A program made the position numbers and the translations under genes. From Rhodospirillales bacterium (lineage in GTDB: Bacteria > Pseudomonadota > Alphaproteobacteria > SP197), in contig JACONG010000016.1 in the NCBI GenBank assembly GCA_014323865.1, positions 794,523-858,522 of the forward strand: 64,000 bases of DNA. Direction: 5' to 3'. Below are positions 23,070-32,384 of the stretch, one piece after another (the stretch's first letter is position 1; every line of letters starts with the position of its first letter). Below the pieces are notes generated by a model. It was not told the origin of the DNA. It was given only the letters and a program-made list of their open reading frames with translations, and made no database searches.

Positions 23070-24287
23070 ATGACTGTTCGTCAGGGGCGCGAGTTCCTCA
23101 GTATTCCCGGTCCCACCAATGTGCCCGACCGTGTGCTGTCGGCCATGCACCGGCCCGCCGGGGACATCTACGCCGATGCACTGTTCCAGACGACCATGAG
23201 TTGTCTGGGCGATCTCAAGGCAATCTTTCGGACCTCCGGAGAGACCTTCATCTACGCCGCAAATGGCCACGGCGCATGGGAAGCGGCCCTGACCAACTGT
23301 CTGAGCCGCGGCGAGAAGGTGCTGGTGCTGGAAAGCGGCCTGTTCGCCGTCGTCTGGGGCGAGATGGCAACGAAGCTCGGTCTCGAGGTCGAGGTCCTGC
23401 CCTGTCTTCCGGGACGGGCGGTCGATCCTGGCGCTCTTGAAGATCGGCTGCGGCAGGACTCGGCCGGAGAGATCAAGGCTGTCATGACGGTGCAGATCGA
23501 CACGGCCTCGGGTGTGGTGAATGACGTGCCTGCCCTGCGCCAGGCGATTGATGCGGCGGGCCACGACGCCCTCTACCTCGTCGACACCATTGCCTCGCTG
23601 GCCTGCATGCCGTTCGAGATGGACGACTGGAAGGTCGATGTGGCTGTGGCGGGTTCCCAGAAGGGCCTGATGGTTCCGCCGGGGCTGTGTTTTCTGGCGG
23701 CCAGCGACAAGGCACGGGCGCGGCATCGGTCGGCCGACATGGTGACACGCTATTGGGACTGGACCATGCGCGAGGGACCCGAGCACTACATGAAGTATTG
23801 CGGCACCTGTCCGGAGCATCTGCTGTTCGGTCTGCGTGAAGCGCTCGACATGATGACCGAGGAAGGCCTCGACAACACGATCCGCCGCCATGCCCTGCTG
23901 GCCGACGCGACCCGCGCAGCAGTCGCTCGATGGGCCGACGGCGGCGCGATCGCGTTCAACATCACCGAACCCGCCGAGCGGTCCAACTCGGTGACGACGG
24001 TTCTCGCCGAAGGGTTCGATCCCGCCTGCCTGCTCGACTTCTGCAAGAATGAGTGCGGTGTTGTCGTCGGTATCGGCATCGGCCCGCAGCTTTCCGGCAA
24101 GGCCTTCCGCATCGCCCACATGGGCCACGTCAACGCACCGATGATGCTGGGCACACTGGGCGTGATCGAAATCGGGCTTGCCGCACTCGGCATCGCCCAT
24201 GGCTCCGGCGGCCTTCAGTCAGCATCCGGGAGTCTGGCCGCCGCGCTGAAGGACCCCTGTCTCGCAGCCTCCCCGTCATCGCGCTGA
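23070..24287 (+). CDS. Serine-glyoxylate-type aminotransferase (class V)
   Basis: A 405-residue PLP enzyme of the serine-glyoxylate/alanine-glyoxylate aminotransferase family. The N-terminus FLSIPGPTNVPDRVLSAMHRP is typical, ANGHGAWEAAL lines the cofactor, DTIASLACMPFEMDDW holds the PLP-pyridine aspartate, and AGSQKGLM supplies the Schiff-base lysine near residue 195. The C-terminal GKAFRIAHMGH is characteristic. In one-carbon metabolism it turns glyoxylate into glycine at the expense of serine. It diverges from the DAO gene over about 250 bases, consistent with the methylglycine theme. The substrate pair is inferred from family. Confidence 0.88.
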   Translation: MTVRQGREFLSIPGPTNVPDRVLSAMHRPAGDIYADALFQTTMSCLGDLKAIFRTSGETFIYAANGHGAWEAALTNCLSRGEKVLVLESGLFAVVWGEMATKLGLEVEVLPCLPGRAVDPGALEDRLRQDSAGEIKAVMTVQIDTASGVVNDVPALRQAIDAAGHDALYLVDTIASLACMPFEMDDWKVDVAVAGSQKGLMVPPGLCFLAASDKARARHRSADMVTRYWDWTMREGPEHYMKYCGTCPEHLLFGLREALDMMTEEGLDNTIRRHALLADATRAAVARWADGGAIAFNITEPAERSNSVTTVLAEGFDPACLLDFCKNECGVVVGIGIGPQLSGKAFRIAHMGHVNAPMMLGTLGVIEIGLAALGIAHGSGGLQSASGSLAAALKDPCLAASPSSR

Positions 24288-24462
24288 CGGGCAGCGCCGC
24301 CACGCGGGACGCGTGTGCCCCGGTTCGCACGGAACGCACCCTTTCGCGCGCCACAAATCGGACTGGACACGCCGATGAAAACGGACGCAACGTTCTTCAC
24401 CGCCCATCCCGGGCGGGAGGGGCGAACGATCCGGACCGGCGGAGCGACCCCGCGGTGGTGGA

Positions 24463-25362
24463 GTGTCCGTCGTCGTGTTTCGCTGGTTCCGTTCAGACAG
24501 CCGCCTGCCCTGGGTGATCACGGCTCTCCTGCTCGCCACGGGCTGGAGCACCTCGGGCCTGATCTTTCGCCAAATCGAAGAGGCGAGCGCCGAAGAGATC
24601 ATCTTCTATCGTGGCCTCTGCCTCAGCTTTGCCGTCAGCACGTTCGTCTTCTCGCGCTATCGCATCAACACACCACGTGCCTTCCGCGCGATCGGCTGGG
24701 AGGGCCTGATGGCAGCGGCGGGCTTGGGGCTCGCCAGCGTGACCTTCGTCATGGCGATCGAACGCACCACAATCGCCAACATCAGCTTTCTCATCGCATC
24801 CGGCCCCTTCTGGGCGGGCAGCCTGGCCTGGCTCGTGATGCGGGAGCCGATGTCGCAACGCACCATGATCGCCACGATGATCGCCATGGTGGGCGTGGCC
24901 GTGATGGTTTGGGAGGGACTTTCGGGCGGGAGCCTGAGCGGCAATCTTCTGGCCCTGGCCTGCGCCTTCCTTGCGGCGTTCTACACGGTGGGTGTGCGTC
25001 TGGGCCGGGGCCGCGACATGATCCCGACCGTTGCGGTCTCTGGCCTGATTGCCGCGACCGCCGCGGCATTACTCGCCGAACGGCTCACAATCACCTGGCA
25101 CGACTTCATGCTCTGCGCGCTGCAGGGTATCTTCGTCAGCGCGTTGTGCAATGGTCTCTTCACGCTCTGTGCCCGCCACATTCCCGCGGCCGAGCTCACG
25201 GTCCTCTCGATGGTGGAGTCGGTGCTTTCGCCGTTGTGGGTTCTTGTCTTCCTGGGCGAGATTCCGGCCGAGCTGACGGTCTACGGCGGCACGATCGTGC
25301 TGGGCGCCGTCGCGTTCCAGGCGTTCTGGCCGAGCGGCAAGCGTCGCAAAAAGGCACCATGA
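24463..25362 (+). CDS. EamA family (DMT) transporter
   Basis: A 299-residue inner-membrane protein with ten hydrophobic segments in two EamA repeats (for example VITALLLATGWSTSGLIFRQ and AELTVLSMVESVLSPLWVLVFLGE). The second repeat ends in the usual GGTIVLGAV segment and a basic tail. EamA proteins export or import small metabolites; the substrate is unknown. The GTG start at 24463 follows GGTGGTGGA. It lies between the aminotransferase and the hydroxyacid dehydrogenase on the same strand with gaps of 175 and 83 bases. Confidence 0.83.
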   Translation: MSVVVFRWFRSDSRLPWVITALLLATGWSTSGLIFRQIEEASAEEIIFYRGLCLSFAVSTFVFSRYRINTPRAFRAIGWEGLMAAAGLGLASVTFVMAIERTTIANISFLIASGPFWAGSLAWLVMREPMSQRTMIATMIAMVGVAVMVWEGLSGGSLSGNLLALACAFLAAFYTVGVRLGRGRDMIPTVAVSGLIAATAAALLAERLTITWHDFMLCALQGIFVSALCNGLFTLCARHIPAAELTVLSMVESVLSPLWVLVFLGEIPAELTVYGGTIVLGAVAFQAFWPSGKRRKKAP

Positions 25363-25445
25363 TGTCCGGTGCGGAGCACACACGAGCGCCATGCCCTGCT
25401 TCGTCTCCGCGCCCGTTCCCATTCCACCTGACCGGAACAACCACC

Positions 25446-26399
25446 ATGAAGATCGGTTTCATCGGCCTCGGCAATGTCGGCGGCAAACTCGCAGGCTCCA
25501 TCCTGCGCAACGGCTTCGATCTCACCGTGCGCGACCTCGACAGGGAGGCGGCGCAGCGTTTCCTGGATCAGGGTGCCCACTGGGCCGAGAGCCCGAAGGA
25601 GATGGCCGAGGCCTGCGACCTCATCATCACCTGCCTGCCTTCGCCCGCCGCCAGTGCCGCGGTGATGGAGGCCGAGGATGGCGTGATCGCCGGCCTCACG
25701 CCCGGCAAGATCTGGGCCGAGATGAGCACGAACGATGAAAGCGTGATCAAGCGTCTCTCGGAGCTTGTCATTGCGACCGGCGCCGAAGCGATCGAATGCC
25801 CGGTTTCCGGCGGCTGTCATCGCGCCGCGACCGGCAACATCTCGATCTTCGCAGGCTGCGAGCGCGCCACCTTCGACCGCATGCTGCCCGTGCTCGTCAC
25901 GCTGGGGCGCCGGGTGCTCCATACCGGTCCCATCGGCAGCGCCTCCGTGCTCAAGGTGATGACCAACTATCTCGCGACCGCCAACCTGCTGACGCTCTGC
26001 GAAGCGCTGACGACGATGAAGATGGCGGGCATCGACCTCAACACAACCTACGAGGCAATCCGCATCAGTTCGGGCAACAGCTTCGTGCACGAGACCGAGA
26101 GTCAGGTGATCCTCAACGGCAGCCGCGACATCAGCTTCACCATGGACCTGGTGCTCAAGGACATCGGCCTCTTCCAGAAGATCGCCGAGGACAACGACGT
26201 CCCGCTGGAGATCTCGCCGCTCATGATAGAGATCTTCGAGGACGGCCAGGAACGCTACGGTCCCCGCGCCTGGTCCGACGACATCATCAAGCGCTTGGAA
26301 GAAGCCTGCGACGTCTCGATCACCGCCCCCGGCTTTCCCGCCGAAATGATCGACGACGAACCCGAGGAGCCGGGTTACGAGGTCGTGCCGAAGGGCTAA
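25446..26399 (+). CDS. NAD(P)-dependent beta-hydroxyacid dehydrogenase
   Basis: A 317-residue member of the 3-hydroxyisobutyrate/tartronate semialdehyde reductase family. The nucleotide-binding start MKIGFIGLGNVGGKLAGSI is at the first residues, the substrate motif ECPVSGGCHRAATGN is near residue 118, and the catalytic lysine lies in SASVLKVMTNYL near 170. The C-terminal acidic extension (DDEPEEPGYEVVPKG) is longer than usual. With a glyoxylate aminotransferase nearby, a role in glyoxylate or hydroxypropionate metabolism is possible. The start is ATG at 25446; the open frame further upstream overlaps the transporter gene and is not coding. Confidence 0.87.
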   Translation: MKIGFIGLGNVGGKLAGSILRNGFDLTVRDLDREAAQRFLDQGAHWAESPKEMAEACDLIITCLPSPAASAAVMEAEDGVIAGLTPGKIWAEMSTNDESVIKRLSELVIATGAEAIECPVSGGCHRAATGNISIFAGCERATFDRMLPVLVTLGRRVLHTGPIGSASVLKVMTNYLATANLLTLCEALTTMKMAGIDLNTTYEAIRISSGNSFVHETESQVILNGSRDISFTMDLVLKDIGLFQKIAEDNDVPLEISPLMIEIFEDGQERYGPRAWSDDIIKRLEEACDVSITAPGFPAEMIDDEPEEPGYEVVPKG

Positions 26400-26423
26400 G
26401 GTTGATCCGGCGGCTGATCCAGC

Positions 26424-27800
26424 TCAACCCAGGGCGCTGCTGACCTCGCGCGCCGCGCGTTCACCGCTCCACCATGCACCGCCGCAGGTGGCATAGAACG
26501 AGCCCGCCGCCGCTTCGCCCGCGAAGAACAGACGATCATCGAGCGGCTGGGCGAGGATCTGGCGCGCACCATGGGCGCCAGGGCGCAGACCGGCATAAGC
26601 ACCCAGCGTGTAGGGATCGCTCGCCCATGGGCTCAGCGTGCCCTTGACGAAGTGATCGCGCGCCTTGCTGCCGACCATCTCCACGACCTCGCCCAGCGCA
26701 AAGTCGACAGCAGCGTCGGTGCCTTCCGCCGACATCTCCCAAGCGAACTGACCGCCCATGAAGCCGACCATAAGGTCCTGGCCGAAGGGCCATGTCAGGA
26801 AGTAGCAGGCTTCGGCGGGCATCTGCTCGGGCACGTGGTAGACCAGCCATTCGTTGGGGCGGAAGCCCAGGCGCGTGTCGTCGAACTGCAGACCGACCTT
26901 CACCAGCAGACTCATCGGCAGGTCGGCGATCGCCTGCTGCTTCTCGACAGGCAGCACCGGATCGAAGGCGATCGAGCCGGCGTTCAGCACGCCGGTCGAG
27001 ACGGTCACGATGCAGGTCTTCGCGCTGATATCACCCGACGGCGTGGTCACCGTAACGCCGTCGCCACCCCAGGCAATCTTCGACACCGGCGACGACCGCC
27101 TCACCGGCACGTCCGCGCCCATCATCGAGATCAGGGTGCCGTAGCCCTGTTCGACCATGTAGCGCGGCCCCATCGAGGCACCCGACCGCCAGTCGAGCGT
27201 CGACATCCGATCGAAATCGACGCTCATGCCCATCGTCATCCAGGTCTGGGCCGTGGCCGAAAAAGGCATGTCGGGCACCACTGTGGAGGCGGCGACGTCC
27301 TTGCCGGCCCGACCTGCGTCGGCGATCGCGCCCTTGACCGCGGCATGGGCATCCCAGTACTGGCCGTACTCGACATCACTCGCCTCACGGTCGCCGACGT
27401 AGAGCAGTTTGCCGGCACTGTCGTGCGACATCAGATGCAGTCCGAACGCTTCGGCCGCATCGACGAACTTGTCGGTCATGGCCGTCTGAAGCCATGAGCA
27501 CCCGTGGTCGAAGGGGATGCCGAAGGTCTCGCTTTCGGTGTAGGCGCGACCACCGATGCGGTCTTTCGCCTCAAGCACCATGACGGACTTGCCGTCCGCC
27601 ATCAGCTTCCTGGCCGCGCCGAGCCCGGCGGCACCGGCACCGATGATCACCACATCGTAGTAATCGGCGGTGGCTGACGACCGCACGCCAGCCGATGCGA
27701 CAACCCCGGAAGCGATCAGCGCCACGAAATGACGGCGGTTGAGATTGGCGATCGCATGATGGGGCAGCATGGTGGAGTCCTCGGTCTGTTGCGAATCCAT
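26424..27800 (-). CDS. Flavin monoamine oxidase, Tat-exported
   Basis: A 458-residue amine oxidase. Residues 20-50 contain a twin-arginine signal (NRRHFVALIASGVVASAG), so it is probably exported folded with FAD. The FAD motif VVIIGAGAAGLGAARKL follows, then RIGGRAYT, and the C-terminal family signature GRLFFAGEAA-like (DDRLFFAGEAAAGS). It oxidises primary or polyamines to aldehydes with H2O2 release; the exact amine is unknown. ATG at 27770 is a possible later start. The decayed TetR gene lies divergently upstream and may once have controlled it. Confidence 0.87.
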   Translation of the reverse strand: MDSQQTEDSTMLPHHAIANLNRRHFVALIASGVVASAGVRSSATADYYDVVIIGAGAAGLGAARKLMADGKSVMVLEAKDRIGGRAYTESETFGIPFDHGCSWLQTAMTDKFVDAAEAFGLHLMSHDSAGKLLYVGDREASDVEYGQYWDAHAAVKGAIADAGRAGKDVAASTVVPDMPFSATAQTWMTMGMSVDFDRMSTLDWRSGASMGPRYMVEQGYGTLISMMGADVPVRRSSPVSKIAWGGDGVTVTTPSGDISAKTCIVTVSTGVLNAGSIAFDPVLPVEKQQAIADLPMSLLVKVGLQFDDTRLGFRPNEWLVYHVPEQMPAEACYFLTWPFGQDLMVGFMGGQFAWEMSAEGTDAAVDFALGEVVEMVGSKARDHFVKGTLSPWASDPYTLGAYAGLRPGAHGARQILAQPLDDRLFFAGEAAAGSFYATCGGAWWSGERAAREVSSALG

Positions 27801-27896
27801 CTCATCATTATCCCTCTACGACGCAGAGAAATCAAGTCAACGCCGTGTCGTTTCGGTGTTGGACAGGCCGTCACAGATTGGGATAGAGGCCTCCTC

Positions 27897-28288
27897 ATGG
27901 TTCAATGTGGCAGTCTTTCCGTTGAAAAGATCGTCGATGCCGCGGTCGTCATGGTCGACCGCGAGAGCCTCGACGCCTTCAGCATGTGCAAGCTCGGCGC
28001 GGATCCCATGGCGCTCTATCACCACGTACCACGGCGGCACTGATGCAGGAGATGGTCCGGGTCTTCCTGGATGGGATTGAGGTCGTCGACCGTGGCGGCC
28101 CATGGCAGGACAGCGTGTGCGACTTTGCGCTCACGTTTCATGCGGCCGCAAGGTGCCACCATCTCTCCTGCGGCAACTTCGGAGAGGTCAGCGCCGTAGC
28201 CGACCATATCACCGATGTCGACCCCGACACCGAATTCAACTTCGGGCTCGATGTCACTTTGCGCGGGCTCCAAGCGATCGGGACCTGA
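27897..28288 (+). pseudogene. Decayed TetR-family regulator
   Basis: The N-terminal part (SLSVEKIVDAAVVMVDRESL, then GADPMALYHHVP) is a TetR helix-turn-helix that stops at 28043. A shifted frame continues with a ligand-binding domain (GGPWQDSVCDFALTFHAAA, then DPDTEFNFGLDVTLRGLQA) to 28288. At least one frameshift and loss of part of the HTH-to-core region make it non-functional. It stands divergent to the amine oxidase gene. Confidence 0.75.
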
Positions 28289-28426
28289 TCCGCCGAAACG
28301 AGCAACGATCATGGCCAGCAACCTGGAGAGCCTCTCCAACCCCTGATCTCATCATCGGCGCCGGTCAGGCGCACGAAAGAATCGGACCATACGCGACGCA
28401 GGGTGCCCGGAGACACGGAAGACGAC

Positions 28427-28450
28427 GCTCCCCGGCCGAAGCCGGGGAGC
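28427..28450 (-). terminator. Hairpin after the TRAP operon
   Basis: GCTCCCCGGC and GCCGGGGAGC form a perfect 10-bp stem around CGAA, 12 bases past the stop of dctP. No T-run follows, so read as terminator or dispersed palindrome. Confidence 0.55.
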
Positions 28451-28461
28451 ACGTCAGGCGA

Positions 28462-29511
28462 TCAGGAGTAGCGGTAGGGTTTACCCGCTGCCGCCATGAC
28501 CTTGTTGTACTCGCGGAAGATCGACACGATCTTGGCGGCGGTGTCGCTGGTGGCCGCGATTTCGTCCCAGAAGGTGAGGGCGGCTGCCTCGACCTGGGCC
28601 CATTCCTCGTCCGGGATGGTGGTGAGCTCCATCTTGGTGCCCTGGGTCCTCAGGTGCGCCTCGCCGCCCCAGTACCACCACTGGCGATAGTAGTGGGAGC
28701 TGTCGGTCGCCAGACGGAACAGGGTCTTGAGGTGATCGGGCAGCTCGTTCCAGCGATCCTGGTTGGCGAAGAAATGGCCGATCCAGGCGCCCGAGATGTT
28801 GTTGGTGAGGAAGTAGTTGGTCACGTCGGCCCAGCCCACCGTGTAATCCTCGGTGATGCCCGACCAGGCGATGCCGTCGAGCTCGCCGGTCTGCACGGCG
28901 ACCTCGATGTCCTCCCACGGCAGCGTTACCGGCACCACGCCGAACTGGCTCAGGAAGCGGCCAGCGGTGGGGAAGGTGAAGACACGTTTGCCCTTGAGGT
29001 CCTCAAGGCTCCAGATCGGGTCCTTTGTGGCGAAGTGGCAGGGATCCCAGGCACCCGCACTGATCCACTGTACGCCGACATCGGCATAGGCCTGCTCCCA
29101 GATCTCGCCCAGGCCGTACTGGTTGAAGACCACGGGCACATCCAGGCTGTAGCGCAGGGCGAGCGGGAAGTAGCCGCCGAACTGGGTGACCTCGGTGGGT
29201 GCCGCCATGGAATCGTCGTCGGACTGCACGGCATCGATCGTGCCCGACTGCATGGCGCGGAAGAGTTCGCCCGTGGGCACCAACTGATCGGCGAAGAAGA
29301 GCTCGATCTCCATCTCACCATTGGCGGCCTGGTTGAAAGCCTCGACCGCCGGCACGACGACGTGCTCGGCGAGCGCAGGCCCCGCATAGGTCTGCATGCG
29401 CCAGCGGATCGCCGACTGCGCGTGGACAGCAGGTGCCGCAAGTGCCGATGCCCCCGCACCGACCGTTGCCACACCGGCATTCTTCAGGAATGAACGTCTG
29501 GATTTCGTCAT
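28462..29511 (-). CDS. dctP: TRAP transporter substrate-binding protein (DctP type)
   Basis: A 349-residue periplasmic binding protein. The N-terminus is a twin-arginine signal (TKSRRSFLKNAGVATVGAG, cut after AVHA), followed by a DctP fold (IRWRMQTYAGPAL near residue 32 and GAWDPCHFATKDPIWSLEDLKGKRV near 150). The pattern fits the DctP7-type subgroup that binds carboxylates or keto acids, but the ligand is not deducible. ATG at 29511 is preferred because GGAG lies eight bases upstream. It is the last gene of the dctQ-dctM-dctP operon, 67 bases after dctM. Confidence 0.9.
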   Translation of the reverse strand: MTKSRRSFLKNAGVATVGAGASALAAPAVHAQSAIRWRMQTYAGPALAEHVVVPAVEAFNQAANGEMEIELFFADQLVPTGELFRAMQSGTIDAVQSDDDSMAAPTEVTQFGGYFPLALRYSLDVPVVFNQYGLGEIWEQAYADVGVQWISAGAWDPCHFATKDPIWSLEDLKGKRVFTFPTAGRFLSQFGVVPVTLPWEDIEVAVQTGELDGIAWSGITEDYTVGWADVTNYFLTNNISGAWIGHFFANQDRWNELPDHLKTLFRLATDSSHYYRQWWYWGGEAHLRTQGTKMELTTIPDEEWAQVEAAALTFWDEIAATSDTAAKIVSIFREYNKVMAAAGKPYRYS

Positions 29512-29578
29512 AAGTGTCTCCTCTTTGTTGGCTTTGACGAACACACAAGGCGGAAACCGGCCGTCACGTCATGGGCGG

Positions 29579-30922
29579 TCAGTTCCCGTAGACCAGGCCC
29601 GGCAGCCACAGGGCGATGCCGGGGAAGGCCATCACAAGCGCCAGCGCCAGCACCATCACCATGACAAAGGGCAGGATCGACCGGTAGATGTCGATGATGG
29701 TGATCTCGGGCGGCGCCATCGCGCGCATCAGGAAGAGGTTGTAACCAAAGGGCGGGGTCATGTAGGCGATCTGGCAGGTGATGGTGTAGAGCACGCCATA
29801 CCAGATGAGGTCGAAGCCCAGCGCCTTGACCAGCGGCACGTAGAGGGGCGCCACGATCACCAGCATGGCGGTGTCGTCGAGGAAAGTGCCCATCAGGATG
29901 AAGCTGAGCTGCATCAGGATCAGCACCTCCCAGGGCCCCAGACCGAGCTGATCGAGGAAGAAGCCCTCCAGCGCCCGCTTGGCACCGAGCCCATCGAACA
30001 CGGCACCGAAGGCCAGAGCCGCCATGATGATCCACATGAACATGCAGGTGACGCCCAGCGTCTTCCTGAGCGTGGTCTCCATGACCTGACGCGTCAGCCG
30101 CTTGCGGTACCAGGCCGCGATGGTGGCCGAGATCGCACCCACAGCCGAACTCTCGACGAGGCTGGTCACTCCCATGAGGAAAAGCCCCGTCATCGACAGG
30201 AAGATCAGGAAGGGCAGGATGCCCGCGCGCAGGTGGCGCAGCTTCTCGGCCCAAGTGACCTGTCGCTCCTCGGCGGGCAGGATGGGCCCGAGATGCGCCT
30301 GGAACCGGCAGCGCATGGCGATGTAGACGATGAACAGCGTCGCCATCATCAGACCCGGCAGGGCACCGGCGAGCCAGAGCTGGCCCACGGGCTGGCGCGC
30401 AATCATGCCGTAGAGCACGAGCACGACACTGGGCGGCACGAGGATGCCGAGCGATGAGCCCGCCTGGATCACGCCGGTCACCATGATCTTGTCGTAACCA
30501 CGGCGCAGAAGCTCGGGCAGCGCGATGGTCGCGCCGATCGCCATACCGGCGACCGACAGCCCGTTCATGGCCGAGATCACGACCATCAGGAGGATGGTGC
30601 CAATCGCCAAGCCGCCCCGGACCGGACCCATCCAGACGTGGAACATGGAATAGAGGTCGTCGGCGATGCGGGATTCCGAGAGGATGAATCCCATGTAGAT
30701 GAAGAGCGGCAGCGTAATAAGCGGGTACCATTTCATCAGCTTCATCGCAGCGTTGAAGCCGAACTCGCCGCCACCCGTACCGTAAAGCAGGACGGATGAC
30801 GCGACGGCGACGAACCCGATGGCGCCGAACACACGCTTGCCCGTGATCAGCATGACCATCATCGACGAGAACATCAGAATCGCGATGAAGTTGTAGTCGT
30901 CGAAGAGCGCAGGGAAATCCAT
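29579..30922 (-). CDS. dctM: TRAP transporter large permease (DctM)
   Basis: A 447-residue inner-membrane protein with at least eleven hydrophobic segments. It has the DctM signatures (GSSLGILVPPSVVLVLYGMI near residue 160, LVESSAVGAISATI in the middle, and the C-terminal TPPFGYNLFLMRAMAP). It catalyses Na+-coupled uptake with the small subunit and the binding protein. ATG at 30922 overlaps the dctQ stop by one base (TGATG), so translation is coupled. Confidence 0.92.
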   Translation of the reverse strand: MDFPALFDDYNFIAILMFSSMMVMLITGKRVFGAIGFVAVASSVLLYGTGGGEFGFNAAMKLMKWYPLITLPLFIYMGFILSESRIADDLYSMFHVWMGPVRGGLAIGTILLMVVISAMNGLSVAGMAIGATIALPELLRRGYDKIMVTGVIQAGSSLGILVPPSVVLVLYGMIARQPVGQLWLAGALPGLMMATLFIVYIAMRCRFQAHLGPILPAEERQVTWAEKLRHLRAGILPFLIFLSMTGLFLMGVTSLVESSAVGAISATIAAWYRKRLTRQVMETTLRKTLGVTCMFMWIIMAALAFGAVFDGLGAKRALEGFFLDQLGLGPWEVLILMQLSFILMGTFLDDTAMLVIVAPLYVPLVKALGFDLIWYGVLYTITCQIAYMTPPFGYNLFLMRAMAPPEITIIDIYRSILPFVMVMVLALALVMAFPGIALWLPGLVYGN

Positions 30923-31440
30923 CAGCTTTCGAGCCCCCGCGCTCTGGCGAAGTCCTTCAGCATGACCGCAGTGGTCTGCAGGATCATCAGCACGACGCCG
31001 ATGCACATGATGATCTTGATCGGTGCCATGTAGGGTGCCCAGGCCGAATAGCTGCGCTCGTTGTATTCGATGGCGTAGGTCGTGCTGACGACGCCGCCGT
31101 AGAGCAGCACACCGAGGTAGAAAAGCAGGAAGCCGACCGTGAGGCAGTCGACAATCGCCTTGGTGCGCGGCGACCAGTTGGCATAGACGAGGTCCATTCG
31201 GACATGTTCGCCCTGCTGCATCGAATAGGGACCGCCGAGGATGTAGTAGGCAACCATGACGAACTGGGCCATCTCAAGCGTCCACTGAGCAGGCAGGAGC
31301 ACGATGTCGCCCAGCGCCTTGGAGACGCTCGAGTAGATCAGAATCGCCATCAGGACAAAGATCAGATACATCGCCGCTCGCCCGACGCGACGGCTGATCG
31401 CCTCCACGAAGCAAACGTATCGCTTCAGAAACTCGGGCAT
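30922..31440 (-). CDS. dctQ: TRAP transporter small permease (DctQ)
   Basis: A 172-residue membrane protein with four hydrophobic segments (for example AAMYLIFVLMAILIYSSVSK and TVGFLLFYLGVLLYGGVVS) and the family position of a small TRAP subunit. The start is ATG at 31440, with AGGGGAG just upstream; an ATG at 31455 is in frame. It opens the operon, with dctM overlapping. Confidence 0.88.
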   Translation of the reverse strand: MPEFLKRYVCFVEAISRRVGRAAMYLIFVLMAILIYSSVSKALGDIVLLPAQWTLEMAQFVMVAYYILGGPYSMQQGEHVRMDLVYANWSPRTKAIVDCLTVGFLLFYLGVLLYGGVVSTTYAIEYNERSYSAWAPYMAPIKIIMCIGVVLMILQTTAVMLKDFARARGLES

Positions 31441-31697
31441 ATGCTCCCCTGACAACCGCTCCGACGCGCGGCTTTCTCGCCGCTTCTCCGTCTCGCCGCA
31501 GACATTGGGTCAGCCTTCCGCGCGGGAGTCAACCGACGTGGCCAAGCGTCATGGACCTTACATGCCGTTCATCCATCATGTCTCACTGACGGCGATATCG
31601 GAGATGTGAGTCGGCTCGACCGCCCCGGGGTCCTCCCCGGAATTACCGGATCAGCGAACTTGCCGGCTTCCAGGGTGCTTGTCTCATCCTCGGAATG

Positions 31698-31918
31698 TCA
31701 TTGCCAGGCCGCATTGGCCGTGACCGAACGGATCGCCTGCTCGGCGGAGGCGCAACGGTCGAGCCGCTGCACCTTTTCGGGCCCGAAGACCTTGTCGCGC
31801 ATGACGTGACCCCAGTCGTGCACAGTGGTTGATTGAGAAAGCTCGGCTGCACGCCGAGCTCCGCCATGCGCCGGATCGGCTCGCCGTGCAGGATTGAGCT
31901 GTACTCGATGCGCAGCAT
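31698..31918 (-). pseudogene. Amidohydrolase C-terminal remnant
   Basis: Two neighbouring frames together read LRIEYSSILHGEPIRRMAEL and then TVHDWGHVMRDKVFGPEKV, SAEQAIRSVTANAAWQ. The end resembles the C-terminus of YtcJ-like amidohydrolases (eeAirayTinaA). The rest of the gene is missing and one frameshift separates the parts. It is a weak call, adjacent to tRNA-Ser. Confidence 0.35.
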
Positions 31919-31947
31919 GAACGACCCGCGTGTCACCTGCGTACCCC

Positions 31948-31976
31948 TTGCCCAGCGCGGCGCCCGCGAGTATGGT
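31948..31976 (+). promoter_or_regulatory. Promoter ahead of tRNA-Ser
   Basis: TTGCCC (31948-31953) and TATGGT (31971-31976) are 17 bases apart, and the tRNA starts 36 bases later. Confidence 0.55.
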
Positions 31977-32012
31977 CCACTGTCCGTTCCCCCGAGGGAA
32001 TGCCAGACCTGC

Positions 32013-32101
<89 letters not shown>

Positions 32102-32384
32102 CTTGTCCCGGAAAGACAGTTCCCACGATCCGGCTGCGGCCGGACTTCTGCGTTGTTTTCGAGGGTTATGCAGGAGGTGCTGAGCACCGGACTCGTCGTG
32201 AAACGGCCAAAATCGTTCTCTTCGGCGCGATGTTCTGTGAGGCTGATGACTGCGCCGCTTTGGTGAATTTCTTGCAGCCCTCTGAAGGCGATGTTTCCGG
32301 TGGACTCGCTGCCCACCGCGCACTTACCATTCATGGCCAGCGCTCGATTGGGAATTCGAGAAGTCAGGTTACGGACAGGTCCCC

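Noticed and set aside
24315-25445. Long plus-strand frame upstream of the hydroxyacid dehydrogenase
   Set aside because: It overlaps the EamA gene in another frame and lacks domain character; the dehydrogenase starts at 25446.
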